From CAVVEQ01 sp963828855 (GTDB taxonomy: Bacteria; Chloroflexota; Anaerolineae; Anaerolineales; Anaerolineaceae), in assembly GCA_963828855.1 (NCBI GenBank), contig CAWHGB010000002.1:558001-622000 (forward strand): a DNA stretch of 64,000 bases, given 5' to 3'. A program made the translations under genes and the position numbers. The notes beneath the pieces were generated by a model that had not been told where the DNA came from, searched no databases, and was given only the letters and a program-made list of their open reading frames with translations. Numbering within the stretch: position 1 is the first letter of the stretch; each line of letters starts with the position of its first letter. Below, one piece after another: positions 1-9,879 of the stretch.

Positions 1-2
1 TC

Positions 3-1148
3 GTCCCGCGCATCTGTGGGGTCTGCTCCACAGCCCACCATGTATGCTCCGTTAAAGCACTCGAATCTCTCTACGGGGTCACCCCCCCGCCCCTTGCCAG
101 ACGCATCCGCGAGCTTCTCCTATTGGGACAGCTGATCCAGAACCAGGCAACCTCGCTTTTCATTTTCACAATGCCCGATCGGCTGGGCACCGATAGCATT
201 TTTGAAACTGAATCCGGCGGTTCCTCCTCCCGGCCGGGGATCGCGATTCAATCCCTGCAGGTTCGAAAAGCCGGAACCGATCTCATCTCCCTGGCAGGCG
301 GTCAATTCATCCACCCGGTCAAGGCGGTGATCGGTGGGGTGACCGGGGGAATCGCACACCAGGCTGCTGAGGATATGCGCGTCAAACTCAAAGCCATACT
401 CCCGGTCGCCTGCGAGCTTTTTGATCACTACTGGCAATCCAGCCTGGAGATGGTGGAAAGGATCGGTTCGTGGGGGGATGATGAACCATCGCACTATATT
501 GCCTCCACCGGTCGCTCCTGCATGAATCTGGATAGCGAAACGATCTGCATGCTGGACGAAAAAGGGAATCAGGTGGATTGTTTTTCCCCTGCGGAATTCC
601 AGCAGAAATTGACATTCATCGAGAGTACCCACAGCTATTCGGATGAAACCCTCTACAATGATGAGATCATGCGGGCAAACAGCCTGGCAAGGATCAACAT
701 GAGCGTCCGCATGGGCACGCCCCTCGCGGATCAATATTTGGATCGTTTTCAAAAGACTTTTGGCAAACCCGCGCACGCCATCATGTTATTTGATCTTAGC
801 CGAGGCATCGAGTTGGTTTATGCGCTCGAGCGGGCGATCGAGATCCTGTCGGATTCCCTCGAAGGGGAAGAGACCAGCGTCCCCTATACTCCGCGTGACG
901 GGGAGGGTTTCGGTTTGGTGGAAGCTCCCCGCGGACCTCTCATCCACCATTACATGGTGGAAAAAGGATTGATTAAATCAGCCAAATTCATCATCCCCAC
1001 GGTTCACAACATGCAGGCCATCAGTCGTGCCTTGAAAGTGGCCGCTAAAAGGTATGTGAGGGATGAACAGATCGATCTGGAACTTGAAAAGGCAGTCGGG
1101 CGGGTTGTGAGAGCTTTCGATCCCTGCATCGCCTGTGCAACACATTAA
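3..1148 (+). CDS. [NiFe] hydrogenase large subunit, 5'-truncated
   Basis: This is the C-terminal ~380 residues of a nickel-iron hydrogenase catalytic subunit; the start lies upstream of the window. The frame is open from base 3 and begins with RICGVCSTAHH, the proximal CxxC of the NiFe site. The distal motif DPCIACATH is at the very end. The stop follows the final His directly, so the usual C-terminal extension removed by a maturation endopeptidase is absent. The sequence looks closest to cytosolic group 3-like enzymes, but I cannot assign the subgroup without the N-terminus and small subunit. It should carry out reversible H2 oxidation or evolution with partners encoded upstream. pepT follows after 18 bases. 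Confidence 0.9.
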   Translation, partial: VPRICGVCSTAHHVCSVKALESLYGVTPPPLARRIRELLLLGQLIQNQATSLFIFTMPDRLGTDSIFETESGGSSSRPGIAIQSLQVRKAGTDLISLAGGQFIHPVKAVIGGVTGGIAHQAAEDMRVKLKAILPVACELFDHYWQSSLEMVERIGSWGDDEPSHYIASTGRSCMNLDSETICMLDEKGNQVDCFSPAEFQQKLTFIESTHSYSDETLYNDEIMRANSLARINMSVRMGTPLADQYLDRFQKTFGKPAHAIMLFDLSRGIELVYALERAIEILSDSLEGEETSVPYTPRDGEGFGLVEAPRGPLIHHYMVEKGLIKSAKFIIPTVHNMQAISRALKVAAKRYVRDEQIDLELEKAVGRVVRAFDPCIACATH

Positions 1149-1166
1149 TTTTTTTAGGATGGAAAA

Positions 1167-2418
1167 ATGACCTCAGTCGCCGATCGTTTTATTAAATACA
1201 CCCGTATCGATACTCAATCCGATGAAACCTCCCCAACCTATCCGAGTACTGCCAAACAATTTGACCTGGCCAAGATTTTGGTGAATGAACTGCTCGAGTT
1301 GGGTTTGAAAGATGCGCATGTGGATGAGAACTGCTATGTGATGGCCACTCTTCATTCCAACCAGGAAAGCAAGACTCCTGTGATTGGTTTCATCGCTCAC
1401 ATGGATACCAGCCCCGACCTGAGTGGTACAGGCGTCAGCCCTCAGGTTTGGATAGATTACGACGGCGAAGAAATTATTTTAAACAAAGAGAAGAACATCG
1501 TATTAAGTCCGAAAGCATTTCCCGAACTTGTTCGTTACAAAGGTCAGACCCTTATCACAACCGATGGGAATACCCTTCTGGGTGCGGATGATAAAGCCGG
1601 GGTAGCGGCGATCATGTCTGCAGTGGAATTTCTTGTCAACCATCCCGAATTCAAACATGGAACGATCAAGATCGGCTTCACCCCCGATGAGGAGATTGGC
1701 AGAGGCGTGGATCGCTTTGACGTGGAAAAATACGGTGCGGATTTTGCGTATACCCTTGATGGAGGAGAGCTGGGTGAACTGGAATACAACACTTTCAATG
1801 CCGCATCAGCAAAGGTGACCATCCAGGGCAAGATCGTGCACCCCGGGTATGCCAAGAACATCATGAAGAATGCCATCCTTATCGGCATGGAGCTGCAAGC
1901 GATGTTGCCCGAGAACGAGCGACCTGCCTACACCTCCGGTTGGGAGGGGTTTTACCACCTGATGGATATGCGCGGAGGCGTGGATCAGACTACCATGACC
2001 TATATCATCCGTGATCACGAGAGGGCGAAGTTCGAGCGGATGAAAACGTTGTTTCAAGAAGCCATCACTTTCCTCAACCAAAAATACGGTGAGGGCACAA
2101 TCTCGGTTGAGATCACCGATTCGTATTACAACCTTCGGGAAAAGATCGAACCGGTCTTCCATATCGTCGAGACAGCCGAAAAAGCCATCCGTGCTGTCGG
2201 GCTAACTCCCACGTATCGTACCTGTCCGTGGAGGTACTGATGGTTCGCGGCTTTCCTTCATGGGGTTGCCCACACCCAACCTTTTTACTGGCGCGCACAA
2301 TTTCCACAGTCGTTACGAATTTATCCCGATCAAATCCATGGAAAAATCGGTCGAGGTGATTTTGAAGATCATCGAAATGTATGCTCAAAACCAGGATTGG
2401 GTTGAGAATAAAGAATGA
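1167..2418 (+). CDS. pepT: Peptidase T (tripeptide aminopeptidase), one frameshift
   Basis: Cytosolic M20B zinc metallopeptidase that removes the N-terminal residue of tripeptides. The first 350 residues are continuous and show the di-zinc ligands of the family: HMDTSPD (His78, Asp80), GADDKAG (Asp141) and DEEIGRG (Glu175/176). Near 2210 the frame runs off into TYRTCPWRY. Shifting by one base restores IVPVRGGTDGSRLSFMGLP and a normal C-terminus ending at 2418, giving a total of about 415 residues, typical for PepT. The stop overlaps the next start (ATGA at 2415-2418), so pepT and the YjbQ gene are probably translationally coupled. The break looks like an inserted base rather than true inactivation. 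Confidence 0.9.
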
Positions 2419-2835
2419 AATCATTTCGTAAAGAGATCGTGATGAATGTTCCTGCGCGCCGTGGATTTGTGAATATCACCCCCCAGGTGCGGGATTGCTT
2501 ACGGGAAAGCGGTATCCTGGAGGGGCTTTGCCTTGTAAATCCCATGCACATCACCGCTTCGGTTTTCATAAACGATGATGAGGACGGGTTGCATGCGGAT
2601 TACGATGAATGGCTGGAAAAAATCGCCCCCCATGAACCTGTTACCTCCTATCGCCATAACCGTACCGGAGAAGATAACGCGGATGCGCATATGAAACGCC
2701 AGGTGATGGGCCGTGAGGTTGTAGTGGCTGTCACAGGTGGGAAGCTCGACTTCGGTACCTGGGAACAGATCTTCTACGGCGAATTCGACGGTAGACGATC
2801 TAAAACGAGTGTTGGTCAAGATCATTGGGGAATAA
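2415..2835 (+). CDS. YjbQ/UPF0047 family protein, frameshift near the 3' end
   Basis: A protein of about 139 residues matching the YjbQ/UPF0047 family, which has a conserved small fold and poorly defined biochemistry; weak thiamine-phosphate synthase activity has been reported for some members. Family hallmarks are visible: HITASVFINDDEDGL, YRHNRTGEDNADAH, and GTWEQIFYGEFDGRR near the C-terminus. After GRR the observed frame diverges. A one-base shift near 2798 gives LKRVLVKIIGE and a stop at 2833-2835, the usual end of this family. The start ATG overlaps the pepT stop. The stop codon abuts a hairpin that appears to terminate the opposing operon. Confidence 0.85.
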
Positions 2836-2866
2836 AAAAACCCCCGCACGCCATTCTGCATGGGGG
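2834..2866 (-). terminator. Rho-independent terminator of the efflux operon
   Basis: A GC-rich hairpin (CCCCC ... GGGGG stem, loop around 2850) is preceded on the plus strand by seven A residues, so on the minus strand it is a stem followed by a U-run. It lies about 20 bases past the stop of the minus-strand membrane fusion protein gene and overlaps the end of the plus-strand YjbQ gene. No U-run follows it on the plus strand. Confidence 0.7.
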
Positions 2867-2885
2867 GTCAGGGTAAATAAATCCA

Positions 2886-4062
2886 CTACTGGGATAAATA
2901 TTCCACGTCTGCGCTCATTCCCGCTCGTAAACCTTCGGGAATTTTATCGAGGATAATAATGGTTTTATAAACCATATCGCCCCCAAGAGATGTCGCATCT
3001 GACGAGATCGCTTTTACTTTACCAGTCACCGTTTCACCCAACGCCTTTATGGTTACGCGTACGGTCTGACCCACCTGAACCATGGGCACATCCAATTCGC
3101 TAAGGTCGGTAGTTTCAACATAATAACTGGTGGGGTCGATCACTGCCGCCGCTACAACTCCTGGTGAAGCAAAATCACCTTCGTGTAAATTGATATCCGT
3201 GAGCACTCCATCGAGGGGACTGGTCAATCGGGTATTATCAAGCATAGTTTGCGCAACTGCCAGGTTATCCTTTGCATTTTGGAGATTGGTCAATTGAATC
3301 CCAGTAGCATTTTCGGGTATCGGCTCTCCTTTAAGCGCAGAGAAATACCATTGGTTTTCTTGAACAGCAGTCTGATGCAATCGCCAATAATGTGTCATTC
3401 TTTTGCACTTCAAGAGGAGTTGGTTTTGCTTCCAGGTAATCCAGGTTGGTTTTCGCCTGGTCATATGCTGTCCGGGCGGCTGTCAAGCGTGTAAGCGCAG
3501 CAATGTAGTTCGGATCATCCTTGGCTATGTTTTTGAAGTTGTTAAAGAAAGTCTCCGCATTTTCCAGGTTACCTTTTGCAATCGTAAAATTGGAATCCGC
3601 TTTATCGATCATATCATCTGATCCACGACGGGTTACCCAGGTAAGAACCCTGTTTTTTGCGTCTTTTTCCTCCTTCTGCGATACAACCAAAGCGTTTTCA
3701 GCAGCAGCTATCGCAGCAGCGGATGTCAATTCATTCAGGGTACGTTTAGCTTGGTCATATTGAGCCTGTGCAACCGTATTCTCAAGTTCCACAAGGATTT
3801 CACCTTTGGTGACCTTATCTCCAATGGCTGCATTTACTTTCTCAACTTTCCCACCCTGGACGAATGCCAGATGGGCTTTTCTTTCAGGAGTAACGATTCC
3901 AGATGCAGAAACTCCTGTTGAAGAAGATGTGTCCGGCACTGCAGTGCCGGAGGAGCTTTGGCCATCCAGGACTACTGTGGGTATTGTCTCATTTCCCTGT
4001 CCTGCACTGCATGCTGTGAGAATAAGAATTGTCGCGATTATTATTATGAATCTAATTTTCAT
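2886..4062 (-). CDS. Periplasmic adaptor (HlyD/MacA-like membrane fusion lipoprotein), frameshifted
   Basis: Adaptor subunit of an ABC export system. The N-terminus is a lipoprotein signal (hydrophobic stretch then LTACSAG, Cys about residue 18). Next comes a biotinyl-lipoyl half (GIVTPERKAHLAFVQGGKV, then IGDKVTKGEILVELEN), a long alpha-hairpin rich in A/K/E/Q, the second lipoyl half (LTSPLDGVLTDINLHEGDF) and a beta-barrel segment. The frame switches by one base around 3380, inside the helical hairpin; joined, the product is about 390 residues, normal for the family. The start abuts the upstream ATPase stop. In a single-membrane organism such adaptors work with MacB-like permeases to export lipids or drugs; the substrate is unknown. 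Confidence 0.85.
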
Positions 4063-4063
4063 A

Positions 4064-4768
4064 TTATTTTCCCTTTTTGCTTTTTCCTTCTATTGTATCC
4101 TGCACGACCAATCCGTCCTGAAGTTGTACAACCCTGCGACCATATTTGATCACCCGTGGGTCGTGGGAGGCAAAAATGAAGGTAACCCCTGTTTCCTTGT
4201 TCAATCGGGACATGATTTCCATCACCTGTTCACCGTTCTTTGTATCCAGGTTCGCCGTCGGTTCATCCGCAAGGATCATGCTCGGTTTGGAAGCCAATGC
4301 CCGCGCGATCGCCACCCGTTGCTGCTCCCCACCGCTCAACTGATCCGGTTTATGATCCGCCCGATCGGAAAGATTGACCGCTTCGAGTAACTCGAGAACC
4401 CGAGCTTTGCGCTCGTCGCTTTTCAACCCGTTCAGCAAGAGGGGCATCTCAATATTCTCATACGCGGTCAGGGTGGGGATCAGGGCAAAGAATTGGAAAA
4501 TAAACCCGATGGTTCCCCGGCGCACGTCCGCCCTCTGGCTGCGGTTCAGGGTGGAGACATCCTTCCCGTTCACGAACACTTTGCCTGAAGTTGGTTGATC
4601 CAGGCAGCCCATAAGCTGTAAAAGTGTGGTTTTACCGGAACCGGAAGGTCCGACGAGCGCGGTGAATTCACCTGCTTCGATGCTCAGGGTTACCCCCCGC
4701 AGCGCCTGGGTTTCAACCTCGCCAATCGTGTAATTTCGCGTTACATTTTCAACTCTGGTAACTTCCAT
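4064..4768 (-). CDS. ABC transporter ATP-binding protein, MacB/LolD type
   Basis: Intact 234-residue ATPase. Motifs: Walker A GPSGSGKTT (about residue 40), Q-loop IFQFFALIPTLTAYEN, signature LSGGEQQRVAIARAL, Walker B MILADEPTANLD, H-loop FASHD. This arrangement and length are typical of the LolD/MacB ATPase branch, which powers mechanotransmission permeases rather than classical channels. It sits between the two FtsX-type permeases and the adaptor in one minus-strand operon headed by a TetR regulator. The frame is intact, unlike its neighbours. Confidence 0.95.
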   Translation of the reverse strand: MEVTRVENVTRNYTIGEVETQALRGVTLSIEAGEFTALVGPSGSGKTTLLQLMGCLDQPTSGKVFVNGKDVSTLNRSQRADVRRGTIGFIFQFFALIPTLTAYENIEMPLLLNGLKSDERKARVLELLEAVNLSDRADHKPDQLSGGEQQRVAIARALASKPSMILADEPTANLDTKNGEQVMEIMSRLNKETGVTFIFASHDPRVIKYGRRVVQLQDGLVVQDTIEGKSKKGK

Positions 4769-4785
4769 TTCAAACTCCTTATTCT

Positions 4786-6003
4786 TTATTGTGCGTTTCT
4801 CAATGCATCCACCGGTTCCATCCTTGCTGCAAGCCAGGCCGGGTAGATCGCGGCTAACAGTGCGACGATAAGAGTCAGTGAAGTCAGGCTGATACCCGCT
4901 GAGAGGGTCAAATACGCATGGATCGTATCACCCGTGGTGAAACCTGTTAAACCGAAATTGCCAATATAAAAACCGAAGTGCGTCAGATAAGCCACCACGA
5001 TCCCACCAAGGATCCATCCGATGATGATCCCGCCGAAGGCAAGGATTGCAGATTCAATGAAAAATACACCCATGATGCTTCGGCTTTTCATCCCGATTGC
5101 CGAGAGAATCCCGATCTCCCGTGTCCGTTCATAAACAGCCATGATCAAAGTATTGATTATCACAGTCGCCGTGATCGCCAGGATGATCAAGTAGAACAGG
5201 GACATAAATGAATCGGCATATTGCTGGAAATCCATGATGAAGCTGTTCAACACAGTCCAGGGAACGATCTTCAAACCAGTTGCCTGTATAGCATTGACCA
5301 CCGCGTCGGTCTGGCTTTGATCTTTCAACAGTATGAAGATGATGCTGGCATGATCGCCTGCCTGGGTGATCGCCTGGGCTTTCGCCAGGGTCAGGAAAAC
5401 AACTGCCTTATCCAATGAGGAGGATTCAGTGGAATAGATACCGCGAATGGTGAATTGCTGCTGATCCACATCTCCGTTGGATGTGTTCACCAGTAAATTT
5501 ATCGAATCTCCCGGTTTTAGCTTATATTGATTCGCCAGTGGTTTTCCGATCAAAATACCGCTGTTATCATCCCCCTGAAGAAATTCACCGGCAACCATCC
5601 CGGTCCTATAGGGCTGATATGCAGGAGAAGACGGGTCAATCCCCACCACCCTGACCCCGCTGGAAGCGTTTCCCTGGGTAACAACCCCGCTCGCGAATAA
5701 CCTGGGAGTAGCAGCGATAACCGGAAGGGTATTGGAGATCTGGTCCGCGATCTGCCCGGGGTTGGCGATCAGATCCTCCCAGACCAGGCTGTTCTTGTTT
5801 TTGTCATAATTCTGGGCCTGGATCTGGATATGACCGGTATCCAATTTAATCGATGTTGCCATGCTTCCCCTCATTTCACCTTCGATAAATGAGGCGAACA
5901 TGAGAAGCAGCGTCAATCCCAATCCCATGGCTACGGCAGAAAAAATGGATCGGCGTTTATGACGCAGAATATCGCGAAATGCCATTTTAAATAATTGTTT
6001 CAT
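4786..6003 (-). CDS. ABC transporter permease, FtsX/MacB type
   Basis: Permease of about 405 residues with the MacB/FtsX plan: one N-terminal membrane helix (SIFSAVAMGLGLTLLLMFASF), a large extracytoplasmic domain (roughly residues 45-270), then three membrane helices (YLIILAITATVIINTLIMAVYERTREIG and two more). The YERTREIGILSAIGM loop is the hallmark coupling region. A GTG at 6015 is in frame, but GAGG six bases before the ATG at 6003 favours that start. It forms an export unit with the ATPase at 4064 and the paralogous permease at 6012. Confidence 0.9.
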   Translation of the reverse strand: MKQLFKMAFRDILRHKRRSIFSAVAMGLGLTLLLMFASFIEGEMRGSMATSIKLDTGHIQIQAQNYDKNKNSLVWEDLIANPGQIADQISNTLPVIAATPRLFASGVVTQGNASSGVRVVGIDPSSPAYQPYRTGMVAGEFLQGDDNSGILIGKPLANQYKLKPGDSINLLVNTSNGDVDQQQFTIRGIYSTESSSLDKAVVFLTLAKAQAITQAGDHASIIFILLKDQSQTDAVVNAIQATGLKIVPWTVLNSFIMDFQQYADSFMSLFYLIILAITATVIINTLIMAVYERTREIGILSAIGMKSRSIMGVFFIESAILAFGGIIIGWILGGIVVAYLTHFGFYIGNFGLTGFTTGDTIHAYLTLSAGISLTSLTLIVALLAAIYPAWLAARMEPVDALRNAQ

Positions 6004-6011
6004 CTTATACC

Positions 6012-7243
6012 TCACACGTAATGCAGTGCTTCTGCCGGTTCCCGATGGGATGCCTCCCAGGCCGGGTAAAAAGCGGCGGCGATCGAAACGATCAGCATAA
6101 CCAGCACCCTGCCAACGATCTTTTCAAGCCCTAGGGATGGATACACTTTTCCGCTTATCAGGGCTGCGTAAGTGGTGATATTCGAGAATTTTGAAAAATC
6201 CATCCCCACTTGCTGAAAAAGGAAGTTGAACACTAGGCCGAAGCAGGATCCCGGCTGCGATCCCTACCAGACCGATAAGCGCGCCTTCCAGGAGGAACAG
6301 AAGGTTGATCCCGCCAGGACGGATGCCCATCGCTCCCAGAAAACCAATCTCGCGGGTTCGTTCGTAGACAGCCATCAGCAGCATATTCAGAATGCCGATC
6401 CCGGCAATGAGAATGATCACGAAACTAAAAACGTTCATCGCTCCGCTTTTGGTTGTGATCGCGGAGGTAAGCTCGGGATATTTCGTTTGCCAGGAGCCGA
6501 TATCCGATTCCGGGGAATTGATTCGTAATCCCTGCGATAACCGGTTTTTCTTTGCCAATATTCGCCAGGGTTACCATCACCATGGTCGATTTACCATTTA
6601 GATCATACAACTGCTGGGCCTCCGGAAGAGACATGTAGACGATTCCCTTCTCGAGCTCCGGCATACTCACATCGTAGATCCCCCCCACCGTCATGGTCCG
6701 TTTTCGCATCTGGTTGTGGGCATCCCTCCCGATCAAAGTGAATTTTTCCCCGTCTGGACGTTCAAGCTCATCAGCAAGTCCTTTCCCGATAAAAACATTA
6801 TCCCCTTCATCGGATTGTAGGTACTTGCCGGAAACCACATTCTTGGATAAGACGCTAAGCGGAGCCTCAAGCTCCGGTTCGATCCCGATGATGCTCACCC
6901 CGAATGATCCCTCCCGGCTGGTTGCCAGACCATCAGTTTCGATCCGACGGGAAGCGCCAACCACGTTCGGCAAGGTCAGGGCGTATGCTGCGATCTTTTC
7001 GTCGTCGCTCAGCGGCATGATCGGGTTGGTTATGCTGTTCTCAGAATACCCGGCTTCATGAACCTGGATGTTACCTCCCAGGATTTTGACCGCGTTACCA
7101 TAGATCGAATCTGTGAATCCTGCCAGCAATCCATCGTAAAACATCATCAGCCACATGCACATGGCCAGCGCGATGACGATGATGATCGTCCTGCGCTTGT
7201 GGCGCCAGATGTTCCGCCAGGCTAATCGTAAATATAGTCTCAT
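6012..7243 (-). CDS. ABC transporter permease, FtsX/MacB type, frameshifted
   Basis: Paralogue of the downstream permease. The N-terminus (MRLYLRLAWRNIWRHKRRT, then a membrane helix) and the extracytoplasmic domain run from 7243 to about 6460. Two one-base shifts (around 6480-6520 and 6220) then lead through LLMAVYERTREIGFLGAMGI and a C-terminal helix to a stop at 6012. Reconstructed length is about 410 residues. The start at 7243 has GGAGG seven bases upstream. It lies 35 bases after the TetR gene and directly before its partner permease, so the two probably form a heterodimeric exporter. Confidence 0.85.
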
Positions 7244-7278
7244 TGAGAACCTCCACAGTGATGAGATAATCTCTAAAA

Positions 7279-7988
7279 TCATAGTGCGATCCATTCCCGA
7301 AGCAGGGGCTCCTGGATCAACACTATTGAACCTTGCGGTAAATTCAGGATACGCTCCATCGCGTTAGTATACGCCCGGTTGTGCAGCGATCATGGACTCT
7401 GTCAGCTGGAATCTTGATCTCGTCTGTTTAGGATCCTCTGCAGCACAGGATCGTTTTTCCCAGCTCATCTCCCAGGCTGATCATCAGGGAATAGACCACC
7501 TTTGCCGCCATCTCTGGATTCTCCACCTGCATGCATCCTTCCTGGATCCCCTGGTTGATCAATCTGACTCAAGATGCGGTGAAAGAAATTCGGTGCCGGC
7601 AGAGACCATTTTTTGTCTGAGAAGGGAGTTTTCATCCTTGAACCAAACCCGCAGTAGCTGGATCATGAAATCCTTTTGAGCCAGCTTCCAGCTTGCCACA
7701 GCTGTCAAAATATTTGGCCAGCTTCTCAAGGCTGCCGAGCGAGGGATCATCGAGGATTGGATTGACCAGGGCGGAAGCATTTTCTATGGATCGAGCGGTC
7801 AATCCCTCCAAGAGCGCATGCTTGGATCGAAAATAATGGTAAAACGCGCCTTTCGAGATGTTTAAGTCATCCAGGATATCCTGGATGGTCATGGCTTCAT
7901 ACCCTTTGGAATAGATCAACTTCTGGGCGGAATCCAGGATCTCATTTCGCCGTTCGAAATAATCCTGCTCTTTACTTATTCTTGACAT
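7279..7988 (-). CDS. TetR family transcriptional regulator, several frameshifts
   Basis: First gene of the efflux operon. The N-terminal 118 residues are intact and contain a TetR helix-turn-helix (MTIQDILDDLNISKGAFYHY). The ligand-binding half is scattered over other frames: LAQKDFMIQLLRVWF, INQGIQEGCMQVENPEMA, then AYTNAMERILNLPQ up to a stop at 7279, about 230 residues in all. The ATG at 7988 lies just inside a perfect inverted repeat (7993-8033), so autorepression together with control of the exporter is the obvious model. The inducer is unknown. The four shifts probably reflect sequence errors, but real inactivation cannot be excluded. Confidence 0.85.
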
Positions 7989-7992
7989 AATA

Positions 7993-8033
7993 AATCACTA
8001 TAATAAACCGTCGGTCGGTTTATTATAGTGATT
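7993..8033. promoter_or_regulatory. Palindromic operator of the TetR-efflux operon
   Basis: Perfect inverted repeat with 18-base arms (AATCACTATAATAAACCG and its complement) around a 5-base centre TCGGT. The central ACCGtcGGTcGGT pattern resembles known TetR-family operators. It starts five bases upstream of the TetR start codon. The arms contain TATAAT-like elements, so repressor binding should occlude the promoter. Confidence 0.8.
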
Positions 8034-8189
8034 ATACTCTATTAATTACAATAAATCAAGGTTTGGGATATTGCTCTAATTGTATTTTTTATTTCTTCCT
8101 TTAAACATCGCTCTTTGGAAAAGAACCCCGGAAACTATTAAAATTATGAAAGCCTATCGAAGTGATAAAAGAATCCCATTTTTACCATC

Positions 8190-8572
8190 TCATTCAGACT
8201 GGAAATCACCGAATTTGCGCCGATCCAGGCCGTCATGATGATCAAGCCCCAGTCGAAGAAGAAACGTACCAGCAAGAAATCCGATCACTGCCCCGATCAT
8301 TGCCATAAACAACCAACTCCAAGCTAACCCCAAATAGACCCAGCAAGAGCGGAAGCGCAGCAGCACCTGCCAATGCACCGATGATATACCCCACCAATTT
8401 GATGAACTTGACTGCCAGCCAGCCAAGAATTACCCCGCCGATCGCGGAAACAATTAAACCCAATCAAGCCCACATCTTTAAATAATGCCTGGAAAAAATT
8501 CATTCCAAACACAAACGCGGCCAAACCTGCTGCCAGCCAGAAAAATTTCCTGCCAGCAAACAACAATAGCAA
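8190..8572 (-). CDS. Small multi-pass membrane protein (hypothetical), frameshifted
   Basis: A Gly/Ala-rich membrane protein of about 130 residues, recovered by joining three frames: LLFAGRKFFWLAAGLAAFVFG, then VGLIVSAIGGVILGWLAVKF ... IGALAGAAALPLLLGLFG, then FMAMIGAVIGFLAGTFLL and a polar tail ending FGDFQSE. Four to five membrane helices are evident. The coding frame continues upstream without an ATG. A GGAGGG lies just before an ATT/ATA codon around 8606-8614, so the start is uncertain. I do not recognise a function. It stands alone on the minus strand. Confidence 0.6.
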
Positions 8573-8796
8573 TCCAGCTCCAATGGATAGTAAAGCGACC
8601 CAATTTATCTTAATCCCTCCGAATTGATGGGTTTTCGATTTTTATCTGGAGATGATTATATTCATTATTTTAGCGAGCAGAATCAAACGGTACCTTCAAT
8701 TTGTTTATTGTCTTTGAACTGAAGAATCTGATACTATATATTCAGGTAGAATTAAAAGGTCTGTCAAACCCATTCACGGAAAAGGAGTGATTCGCC

Positions 8797-9087
8797 ATGT
8801 GTTGTTTCTTTCTCGTCCTCATGTTTCTTGGCCCCCGTGTTGGACTGCTGGTTTTCTGGCTCTTCCCTTACGGTCAGGCGATGATGCGATTTCGCCTTTC
8901 AGAACTGGTTCTGGCCGATTGTCGGTTTGGTTTTCATGCCCTGGACCACGTTGATGTACGTCATCGTTTGCGGTGCAGAATGGAATGGTTGGTTTTGACT
9001 GGATCTGGGTTGGTCTGGGTGTGGTTGCCGATATTGCATCTTATTCCGGCCGGCGCCTGGAAACGAAAAGAAATCCCTGGTTATTAA
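8797..9087 (+). CDS. Small conserved membrane protein (hypothetical), frameshifted
   Basis: About 95 residues. The N-terminus MCCFFLVLMFLGPRVGLLVFWLF is a membrane helix. A one-base shift near 8885 gives FAFQNWFWPIVGLVFMPWTTLMYVIV, and a second near 8990 gives GFDWIWVGLGVVADIASYSG followed by a basic tail. The pattern LGPR-G...PWTTLMY...G-DW-W-GLG--AD resembles small hypothetical membrane proteins I know from actinobacteria and Chloroflexi; no function is known. GGAG lies upstream of the ATG and a strong terminator follows, so it is probably a single-gene transcript. Confidence 0.65.
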   Translation: MCCFFLVLMFLGPRVGLLVFWLFPYGQAMMRFRLSELVLADCRFGFHALDHVDVRHRLRCRMEWLVLTGSGLVWVWLPILHLIPAGAWKRKEIPGY

Positions 9088-9116
9088 TCCTCCAATTATC
9101 CAAGCATCCTATAATA

Positions 9117-9155
9117 AAACGGACCTGTGTATATCTGAAAACAGGTCCGTTTGTT
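9117..9155 (+). terminator. Rho-independent terminator
   Basis: A 12-base stem (AAACGGACCTGT paired with ACAGGTCCGTTT) and a 12-base loop, followed by TTGTTCTT. It lies 30 bases after the small membrane protein and before trkA. Confidence 0.8.
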
Positions 9156-9220
9156 CTTAATTCATTTATAATTCTTTTAATCAAATATTTATTTAAATTT
9201 AGCTAAATCGGAGAAACACC

Positions 9221-9879
9221 ATGCCGCGAAAACAGACTAGTAGGTGATATCGCCGTGATCGGTCTGGGCCGATTCGGTTCCTCTCTTGCGCTGCGCTTGA
9301 CCGCTCTGGGGAGACATGTTCTGGGTTGTGATCGAGATCCCGATATTGTGAAAGCATTGGCGAATGAAATTGCAGAAGCAGTCATCCTGGATGCCCAGGA
9401 TGAAAACGCACTGCAAATGGTTGGGATCACTTCGTTCAATACGGTTATCGTTGCTCTTTCTCACGATTTTGAATACAACGCACTGGTAACAGCCTCCTTG
9501 AAAAAACTGGGAATTCCCCATGTGATCAGCGTTGCCGATTCCCAGCGCCACCGCGATATTCTCACAGCAATCGGTGCCGACCGGGTTGTCCTTCCCCAGG
9601 AGGAGGCTGCCAATCAGCTGGCGGAGGAATTATCCGCGCCGGGTATCCTCGAGATCCTGAACCTTGATCCTGTCTACCGCCTTATCGAAATAAAAACCCC
9701 TGCTGGATTGGTAGGGAAAGCCTTCAACTCAAGTTCAAGGTTTGAAATCTCGTTACTTTTAATCATTCGTGAAGGAAATTTAATCATTTCTCCAGAAGAA
9801 TCCATCATCCTTGAACAAGGATGATATTCTGGTTGTTGTCGGTCAGCAAAAAAATCTGGTTAATTTCAGCTTGATCTGA
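9221..9879 (+). CDS. trkA: Trk potassium uptake regulatory subunit TrkA, two frameshifts
   Basis: Cytosolic gating subunit (KTN/RCK domain plus C-terminal TrkA_C domain) of about 218 residues. The ATG at 9221 opens as MPRKQTS. A one-base shift at about 9240 gives IAVIGLGRFGSSLALRL, the Rossmann NAD(H)/nucleotide loop, with acidic DRDPD at the end of strand 2. The C-terminal domain (VYRLIEIKTPAGLVGKAF) follows from about residue 145. A second shift near 9815 gives DDILVVVGQQKNLVNFSLI and a stop at 9879, which overlaps the next ATG. Such KtrA/TrkA proteins sense ATP/ADP or NADH and gate the TrkH pore. Confidence 0.85.

Noticed and set aside
120..776. Long minus-strand open frame opposite the hydrogenase
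   Set aside because: It is the antisense shadow of a clearly conserved enzyme; its translation has no recognisable motif or ribosome site.
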